Assembly: GCA_937973565.1 (NCBI GenBank)
Contig: CALJKQ010000132.1
Coordinates: 1-20,647, forward strand
Direction: 5' to 3'
DNA length: 20,647 bases
DNA from: an uncultured Saprospiraceae bacterium
GTDB taxonomy: Bacteria > Bacteroidota > Bacteroidia > Chitinophagales > Saprospiraceae
The stretch's first letter is position 1, and each line of letters opens with the position of its first letter. The notes below the pieces were generated by a model that saw only the letters and a program-made list of their open reading frames with translations, had not been told where the DNA came from and searched no databases. Positions 15,233 to 20,647 of the stretch are shown piece by piece. Position numbers and translations under genes: made by a program.

Positions 15233-16139
15233 GGTTGCTTTTTGTAAGTTTTTGAAATATGTATTCCACGCTGAGTTTTTCCTGAGCCATTTCTATGATG
15301 ACCCAGCCATGAGATGCACAGAGCCTGAATACATCGGGTCTTACATCCCTGCCGGCGTCTGCATATATTTTTACTTCGTGGTCACGGCTTTCAAGTCGCT
15401 GCACGCCGGCGATATTTTTCAAATCCAGAACCGAATAATTTTTTTCCAGAAACTTTACCGTAATCAGATTTTCGCCTTTGATGCGGTTCTGCAATTCCCC
15501 AATGGGATCATCGGCTACGAGTTTGCCTTCATTGATGATGATCACGCGGTCGCACAAGGCCTGGACTTCCTGCATGATGTGGGTGGAAAAGATAACGGTC
15601 TTTTCTTTGCCCAGATCGCGGATCAATGCCCTGATGTCGGCCAGCTGGTTCATATCCAGACCGGAAGTAGGCTCATCGAGAATCAGAACTTCGGGATCAT
15701 GCAACATGGCCTGTGCCAAGCCCACACGTTGCCGGTACCCTTTGGAGAGCGCATGGATGGGTTTGTGCTGTTCTTTGCCAAGCCCTGTCATTTCTATGAC
15801 CCTGGCAATGCGGGCAGACGGCGTATCGATGCGGTGTATGCCGGCGGCAAAGGCCAGAAACTCCTTTACGTACATGTCTTTGTAAAGGGGATTGTGTTCC
15901 GGTAAATAGCCGATTCTGCGGCGACTCTCCATCGCTGCGTCCCGGGTGTCGAAACCACACACATTTACACTGCCTTCATCGGGCTCGATGTAGGAAGTGA
16001 TCATTTTCATGGTGGTGGATTTACCGGCTCCGTTGGGACCCAGGAAACCCAGAATTTCTCCCGGCCTGGCGGTAAATTGGATGTGGTCAACTGCGCATTG
16101 GCTACCATACCACTTGGTCAGTCCTTCTACCGTTACCAT
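15225..16139 (-). CDS. gldA: GldA, gliding-associated ABC transporter ATPase
   Basis: The 304-residue ATPase has Walker A GPNGAGKST (34-42), the LPEHNPLY Q-loop region as in GldA proteins, signature LSKGYRQRVGLAQAM (131-145), Walker B VLILDEPTSGLD (151-162) and a switch histidine in FSTHIMQE. A C-terminal extension (after about 220) is usual for GldA. It powers the GldFG membrane complex. The gene lies 34 bases after truB on the same strand and overlaps gldF, so gldA, gldF and gldG form a contiguous set; in F. johnsoniae gldA is separate from gldFG. Confidence 0.94.
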   Translation of the reverse strand: MVTVEGLTKWYGSQCAVDHIQFTARPGEILGFLGPNGAGKSTTMKMITSYIEPDEGSVNVCGFDTRDAAMESRRRIGYLPEHNPLYKDMYVKEFLAFAAGIHRIDTPSARIARVIEMTGLGKEQHKPIHALSKGYRQRVGLAQAMLHDPEVLILDEPTSGLDMNQLADIRALIRDLGKEKTVIFSTHIMQEVQALCDRVIIINEGKLVADDPIGELQNRIKGENLITVKFLEKNYSVLDLKNIAGVQRLESRDHEVKIYADAGRDVRPDVFRLCASHGWVIIEMAQEKLSVEYIFQKLTKSNHD

Positions 16140-16173
16140 GCTGTATGCTGTTTTGTTGTCATGAATTTTTTAA

Positions 16174-16938
16174 TTATTCTGCTGTCGGGCTTTCTCTTTT
16201 GATGATGCGCACTACTTCGTCAATCGAAAGGGCATCTTTCATTTCAAAATCGCCGATGGAAGTACGCGTTAGTCCGTACAGATAAGCCCCAACCCCCAGG
16301 TCTCTTCCGATGTCGTTGGCCAGGGATCGGATGTAGGTGCCCTTGCTTACTTCCACGTCAATTGAAACAAAGGGCAAAGATACGTCTGTGACTGCATATT
16401 TTCTGATTTCTACCCTCCGCGATTTGAGCTCGATGTCGGCACCACGTCTTGCGAGGGTATAGGCATTTTTACCTTTGACCTTTACCGCCGAAAAAATAGG
16501 GGGTACCTGATCGATCCAGCCTGAAAATCGGCCTATAGCCTCGTGAATGCGATCTTCGGTGAGGTGGGATATATCGGTTTGATTTTCTTCTTCACTTTCC
16601 CGATCAAAGGAAGGGGTGGTTACCCCCAATTTGATCAGCGCTTTGTAAGCTTTATGGTCACTGCTCAAAGCCTCGAGCAGCTTGGTGTACTTACCGGTGC
16701 ATACGATGAGCAGGCCGTCGGCCATGGGATCGAGCGTACCTGCATGTCCTACCTTGATGCCGGGCAGACCGTGGTTGTGTTTGATGGCATACTTGATTCT
16801 GTTGACCACATCAAACGATGTCCATTCCAGAGGTTTGTTAACCAGAATCAGACTGCCTGCGGAAAAGTCGGCAGGCAATTCAGGTTTGTTCCTGGATACA
16901 ATGACCAGGGTATTGGGGTCGATGGTGTTTTTTTCCAC
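16174..16938 (-). CDS. truB: TruB, tRNA pseudouridine-55 synthase
   Basis: The 254-residue enzyme converts U55 of the tRNA T-loop to pseudouridine. The catalytic aspartate is Asp70 in VGHAGTLDPMADGLL; other family blocks are LVNKPLEWTSFDVV, YKALIKLGVTTPSFD, QVPPIFSAVKVKGKNAY and SKGTYIRSLANDIG. The start is GTG at 16938, with AAAGGG a few bases upstream overlapping the uppP stop. No PUA domain is evident, and the length is slightly below the E. coli protein, as often in Bacteroidota. It sits 6 bases after uppP. Confidence 0.96.
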   Translation of the reverse strand: MEKNTIDPNTLVIVSRNKPELPADFSAGSLILVNKPLEWTSFDVVNRIKYAIKHNHGLPGIKVGHAGTLDPMADGLLIVCTGKYTKLLEALSSDHKAYKALIKLGVTTPSFDRESEEENQTDISHLTEDRIHEAIGRFSGWIDQVPPIFSAVKVKGKNAYTLARRGADIELKSRRVEIRKYAVTDVSLPFVSIDVEVSKGTYIRSLANDIGRDLGVGAYLYGLTRTSIGDFEMKDALSIDEVVRIIKRESPTAE

Positions 16939-16944
16939 AACCCT

Positions 16945-17748
16945 TTAAGATGTCTGAGTGAAATAATAGATGAGGCCAAAAACACCCACCAATAGACAGT
17001 AATAGGCAAAGTAATCGAGCTTGCTTTTCTTCACCAGGTTGATCATCACGGTACACGCAAATATACCCACCAAAAAGGAGGTAATCACCCCGGTAATGGC
17101 TACGGTAGGAGAGAGGGTAGTATCGGTAAAGGCCCCATCGATGATGTCTTTGCATACCTTACCCAAAATCAGGGGCAGCACCATCAAAAATGAAAACCGG
17201 GCAGCCTGCGCCTTGTCGATGCCCAAAAGCACAGAAGTAGCAATGGTTGACCCCGACCGTGAAATTCCAGGCAAGATGGCCACAGCCTGGGCTACGCCGA
17301 TGATAAAAGCATTTTTGTAATCAAGCGGCTGGTTGGACCTGGATGCACGACCCGACAACCAAAGCAAACCGGCTGTACAGATCAGGAAAAACGAAACCAA
17401 ATGGATCTTGGATTCAAAAAAAGTTTCCAACACATCTTCAAAACCTACCCCAATGACGGCAGCAGGTATCATCGATACAATGATCTTCAGGGCATACTGT
17501 TTTTCTTCATTGTTCACCGGCTTAAAGATACCGCGGAGCAATTCCAGGATCTCTTTCCTGAATACCACTACGGTCGAAAGCATAGTACCCACGTGGAGGA
17601 TAACCGAAAGCAGAAGGCTTTCCTCTCCCAGACTGCGATCACCAAATATATACTTGGCCAACTCCAGGTGTCCGCTGCTGCTCACCGGCAAAAACTCAGC
17701 CAGTCCCTGCACGATGCCGAGGACCAGACCGTAAAGAAAATCTGCCAT
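16945..17748 (-). CDS. uppP: UppP (BacA), undecaprenyl-diphosphatase
   Basis: This 267-residue integral membrane enzyme dephosphorylates undecaprenyl diphosphate, recycling the lipid carrier for peptidoglycan and surface polymer synthesis. Motif 1 is GLAEFLPVSSSGHLEL, with Glu18, Ser23-25 and His27. Motif 2 is LPGISRSGSTIATS, with Arg164. Several hydrophobic helices complete the expected BacA fold. Its ATG shares a base with the DUF3098 stop (TAATG), so the two are translationally coupled. The truB start lies 6 bases downstream. Confidence 0.96.
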   Translation of the reverse strand: MADFLYGLVLGIVQGLAEFLPVSSSGHLELAKYIFGDRSLGEESLLLSVILHVGTMLSTVVVFRKEILELLRGIFKPVNNEEKQYALKIIVSMIPAAVIGVGFEDVLETFFESKIHLVSFFLICTAGLLWLSGRASRSNQPLDYKNAFIIGVAQAVAILPGISRSGSTIATSVLLGIDKAQAARFSFLMVLPLILGKVCKDIIDGAFTDTTLSPTVAITGVITSFLVGIFACTVMINLVKKSKLDYFAYYCLLVGVFGLIYYFTQTS

Positions 17749-18044
17749 TATTGTTTTTTAGTAAAAATTGCCACGATCTGCAGCGCCAGACCTGCCAGAA
17801 TAAGGATAGGGGCTATCAGAATCCGGCGCGTTGAATAAATCAGTGATTCATCCCATACATCCGGCGATGGCATATGACCGCCCGACATCAGGATAAGCCC
17901 CAGAAAAATCAATGCCAGTCCCCCCAGCATAAAATAGTAATTCCTCTTACCAAAGGTCAGTGAATCGACCATCTTAGGTCCTGCAGGCGTTTCCATCCTG
18001 GATTTGGTGGGCTCCACCTCCACGCTTTTTTTTACTTTGCTCAT
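17748..18044 (-). CDS. DUF3098 small membrane protein
   Basis: I chose the ATG at 18044 (MSKVKKSVEVEPTK), giving 98 residues. The longer in-frame start at 18140 would add an atypical hydrophobic N-terminus and run over the candidate promoter. Two membrane helices are visible: FMLGGLALIFLGLILMSGG and ILIAPILILAGLALQIVAIF, joined by a short loop with DVWDESLIYSTRR. In Bacteroidota this family sits in a conserved neighbourhood with ftsX, uppP and truB, which suggests a cell-envelope role. Its molecular function is unknown. First gene of the operon. Confidence 0.82.
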   Translation of the reverse strand: MSKVKKSVEVEPTKSRMETPAGPKMVDSLTFGKRNYYFMLGGLALIFLGLILMSGGHMPSPDVWDESLIYSTRRILIAPILILAGLALQIVAIFTKKQ

Positions 18045-18080
18045 AGGGGCAATGGTTGATAATCTAATGAAATTGAGTTG

Positions 18081-18088
18081 CAAATATA
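18081..18088 (-). promoter_or_regulatory. Candidate -7 box TATATTTG of the DUF3098-uppP-truB-gld operon
   Basis: On the minus strand the sequence TATATTTG matches TAnnTTTG exactly and would place transcription start about 25-30 bases before the ATG at 18044. A clear TTTG -33 element at the usual distance is missing. The palindrome CATCCGGATG (18112-18121) lies just upstream. Confidence 0.5.
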
Positions 18089-18190
18089 TGAAAAAAAGAA
18101 AAGATGATGGCCATCCGGATGACTCAAAGCCGATTTTCAAATTTATTTAACACCCTCTCAGTCCCACTTTTTCGTCATTTTTCAAATAAC

Positions 18191-18205
18191 GACAAAATTA
18201 TTGTC
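18191..18205. promoter_or_regulatory. Operator-like palindrome GACAA-N5-TTGTC, copy 1
   Basis: GACAAAATTATTGTC has perfect 5-bp arms around a 5-base AT spacer. A second copy lies exactly 33 bases downstream, three helical turns away, which would place two repressor dimers on the same face of the DNA. It lies about 43 bases upstream of the candidate -7 box of the polymerase gene. Confidence 0.65.
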
Positions 18206-18223
18206 AAAAAATAACACAAAAAA

Positions 18224-18238
18224 GACAAATAAATTGTC
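18224..18238. promoter_or_regulatory. Operator-like palindrome GACAA-N5-TTGTC, copy 2
   Basis: GACAAATAAATTGTC repeats the arms of copy 1 with a different spacer, so the arms and not the spacer are conserved. It ends 9 bases before the -7 box at 18248-18255, a position where a bound protein would cover the -33 region and repress. Confidence 0.65.
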
Positions 18239-18247
18239 AAAACGATG

Positions 18248-18255
18248 TATTTTTG
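18248..18255 (+). promoter_or_regulatory. Candidate -7 box TATTTTTG of the polymerase gene
   Basis: TATTTTTG fits TAnnTTTG exactly. No good -33 TTTG stands at the usual spacing; the region there is occupied by operator-like copy 2. The predicted transcript leader is about 45 bases. Confidence 0.45.
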
Positions 18256-18281
18256 CTTTGCACTTTGCGCAATATTTATGA

Positions 18282-18303
18282 CCCCTAATCCCTAACCCCT
18301 CCC
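18282..18303 (-). promoter_or_regulatory. Potential G-quadruplex tract abutting the start codon
   Basis: Read on the minus strand, four G-runs of 3, 4, 3 and 4 bases are separated by A, TTA and ATTA, which meets the usual G3+N1-7 pattern. The tract ends one base before the TTG start codon at 18304. The G-rich strand is the template strand for the polymerase gene. The mRNA leader is therefore C-rich and has no Shine-Dalgarno sequence. Confidence 0.7.
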
Positions 18304-20597
18304 TTGTACCTCAACTGTCACACATACTACTCCCTCCGCTACGGAGTCCTCTCACCGGAAGAACTGGTAGATCTCGCTGTCCAGGCAGGGGTATCGTCGT
18401 TGGTGCTGACCGATATCAACAATACTTCCTGCGCCTTTCAGTTTATTACGGCTTGTCGCAAACAAGGGATCAAACCCATCCTGGGCATCGAGTTTCGCAA
18501 CGAAGAGGAATTTCTTTACCTCGGCATCGCCCGCAACGACGAGGGCTGGCGGGAGCTGTGTGCCCTGCTCACGGAGTACTCGCTCCGCCAGGAAGCCCTG
18601 CCCAAGGAGCCACCCGTACTGCCCAACTGTTACATCGTTTTTCGCAAGCTGCCCAAGGCCATCAACAGCCTGCGCGACAATGAATACATAGGCGTCAGGC
18701 CCGAAGAGGTCAACCAGCTTTTTTCATCCTACCTCAAAGAACACCTACACAAGCTGGTGGTTTTTGCTCCCGTCACCTTCCGCGATGAAGATGGCTTTAA
18801 AGCACACAAGCTGCTGCGCTGCATCGACCTCAACATCGTACTCAGCCGACTCAAACCGGAAAGTTGTGCGCGACAGGGGGAATACTTCCGCGGACCGGGA
18901 GAGATTAACCAACTTTACGAAAGGTATCCCGTCATCCTGCAAAATACCCAGCGCCTCCTTGCTGCCTGCCATACCGCCATGGAGAGCAGCATCCAGCACA
19001 ACCGCCTCACCTTCACCGGCGATGCCAAAGATGACATGGACCTGCTCACCAAACTCGCCGTCTCCGGCTGCACACGCCGCTATGGACCCCGCAACAAAAA
19101 GGCCACAGAACGCACCCAAAAGGAATTAAAAGTCATCCAGAAAATGGGCTTTTGCGCTTACTTCCTCATCACGTGGGACATCATCCGCTATGCTACCTCC
19201 GCGGGCTACCACCACGTAGGGCGGGGTAGTGGGGCCAACTCCATCGTAGCCTACAACCTGGGCATCACCGATGTCGATCCCCTCGAGCTCGACCTCTACT
19301 TCGAGCGATTCATCAACCCCTACCGCAGCTCGCCACCCGATTTCGACATCGACTTCTCCTGGGATGAACGAGATGATGTGACCGATTATATTTTCAAACG
19401 TTACGGAAAAGAACACACCGCCCTGCTCGCTACCTACAATACGTTTAAGGGCAAGTCCATCATCCGCGAACTGGGCAAGGTACTGGGCCTGCCCAAGGCC
19501 GACATCGATACCATCGTAGACGAGCCCCTCGCCACCGAAAAACACCACCCCTATGCCAAACACATCTTCCGTTACGGCAAGATGATCGAATCTTTTCCCA
19601 ACTACCTCTCTATCCACGCAGGGGGCATCCTCATCTCCGAGCGACCCCTCAACTACCACACCGCCCTGCAACTCATGCCCAAGGGCTTTCCGATCGTACA
19701 CTTCGATATGTACGGTGCCGAAGACCTCGGCTACCACAAATACGATGTGCTCAGCCAGCGCGGTCTCGGCCACATCAAGGATGCCGTAGAGCTCGTCAAA
19801 TACAACCAGGGCAAGGCCATCGACATCCACAACGTAGCCGAAATCAAAGAAGACCCCAAAGTAAAAGCCCAACTCCGTTCCGGCCACTGTATCGGCTGTT
19901 TTTACATCGAGTCACCCGCCATGCGCGGCCTGCTCACCAAGCTGCGGTGCGACAACTACGTCCACCTCGTGGCGGCCAGTTCCATCATCCGTCCCGGCGT
20001 GGCCAAGTCGGGCATGATGCGCGAATACATCCAGCGTTTTCACAAGCCGGACAGCTACACCTACCTCCACCCCGTCTTCGAAGAGCACCTGGGCGAGACC
20101 TTTGGTGTGATGGTCTACCAGGAAGACGTGATGAAGATCGTCCACCACTTTGCCGGCCTCGACATGGATGAGTCCGACATCCTGCGGCGCATCATGACGG
20201 GCAAGAAAAAAAACTCCGATACCTTCCGACAGCTCCAGGAAAAATTTTTCAGAAATTGCAAAGAACGGGGCTACTCCGATGAATTGTCTATGGAAGTATG
20301 GCGGCAGGTGGAGAGCTTCAGCGGCTACTCCTTCTGCAAAGCCCACTCCGCCAGCTTTGCGGTAGAATCGTTCCAGAGCCTCTATCTCAAAACCTATTAC
20401 CCCCTCGAGTTCATGACCGCCGTAGTCAACAACTTTGGTGGTTTTTACAACGCCGAACTCTACCTTCACGAAGCCCGTATGTGTGGCGCCAATGTACACG
20501 CTCCCTGCATCAACCAGAGCCAATACCTCACCCACATCTACGGCAAAGACATTTACGTAGGTTTCATCCACATAGCCCAGCTCGAACAGAAAGTAGC
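18304..20597 (+). CDS. dnaE: DNA polymerase III alpha subunit, second (error-prone-like) type, 3' truncated
   Basis: This is a replicative-family C polymerase catalytic subunit. The start is TTG: no ATG is available in frame (stop at 18286-18288), and the protein then begins MYLNCHTYYSLRYG, the usual start of the shorter Bacteroidota alpha subunit. An N-terminal PHP domain (about 1-95) has lost typical metal ligands: NCHTYYS for the HxH start and LTDIN where TDHG is usual. The palm holds GRGSGANS (307-314) and the catalytic PDFDIDF (345-351). Fingers follow, with IRPGVAKSGMM and YQEDVM. About 764 genuine residues remain of the roughly 980 I expect; the missing part would hold the beta-binding and C-terminal regions. 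The 14 residues after it are adapter translation. G+C is clearly higher than in the rest of the window. No exonuclease domain is present. Translesion or error-prone synthesis is inferred from type, not shown. Confidence 0.88.
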
Positions 20598-20647
20598 AGA
20601 TCGGAAGAGCACACGTCTGAACTCCAGTCACCAGATCTGATCTCGTA
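20598..20647 (+). other. Illumina TruSeq adapter with index, sequencing artefact
   Basis: From 20598 the sequence is the TruSeq read-1 3' adapter (starts AGATCGGAAGAGC, ends CCAGTCAC at 20631), then an 8-base index CAGATCTG (20632-20639), then ATCTCGTA, the start of the next adapter constant part. It produces the telltale peptide RKSTRLNSSH at the end of the polymerase frame and MTGVQTCALPI on the minus strand. It is not genomic DNA. Confidence 0.98.

Noticed and set aside
15231..15905. Long open frame on the plus strand (224 codons) antisense to gldA
   Set aside because: It is a mirror of the conserved ATPase coding sequence; Walker motifs on the other strand settle the coding strand.
18278..18295. 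Tiny upstream frame (MTPNP) before the polymerase
   Set aside because: Five codons with no supporting signal, probably a by-product of the C-rich tract.
19126..20631. Two long minus-strand open frames (253 and 239 codons) antisense to the polymerase
   Set aside because: They arise from GC-rich third positions of the sense gene. The second one even begins inside the adapter (MTGVQTCALPI), proving it artificial.

Overview
The window reads as a Bacteroidota chromosome fragment (a Saprospiria/Chitinophagia-type lineage is my guess). Support comes from the gliding-type ABC genes gldA-gldF-gldG, a propeller/Y_Y_Y LytS-type sensor kinase with a LytTR regulator, the families DUF5777, DUF3098 and DUF4340, and promoter-like TAnnTTTG boxes with mostly weak Shine-Dalgarno sites. 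Both ends are artefactual. About the first 305 bases are GC-rich and fused in frame to a beta-lactamase-family gene that lacks its SxxK region. The last 50 bases are Illumina adapter sequence, which gives the terminal polymerase gene a false C-terminus.

Layout. Positions 306-1124 hold the headless serine beta-lactamase-family gene. Positions 1213-8436 hold a same-strand block: YceI protein, hybrid-architecture sensor kinase, LytTR regulator, two heme-binding lipoproteins, an OB-fold membrane-anchored protein, a second YceI protein and a DUF5777 beta-barrel. This is the best candidate for an undescribed system: an envelope module combining c-type heme lipoproteins with isoprenoid/quinone-binding YceI proteins, with its own two-component pair. 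A lipid kinase of the diacylglycerol kinase family (8490-9344) converges on a TraB/GumN-like gene, followed by an Lrp/AsnC regulator with an acidic tail and a small secreted TonB-C-like protein. Two clear rho-independent terminators lie here.

Positions 18044 down to 11787 (minus strand) form one tightly packed run: DUF3098, uppP, truB, gldA, gldF, gldG, DUF4340. It joins cell-wall lipid carrier recycling, tRNA modification and the gliding-associated ABC transporter. Divergent to it is a second-type, probably error-prone DNA polymerase III alpha subunit (from 18304, TTG start). Its promoter region carries two copies of a 15-bp palindrome GACAA-N5-TTGTC and a G-quadruplex-type C/G tract touching the start codon. 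No tRNA, rRNA, CRISPR array or insertion sequence was seen.
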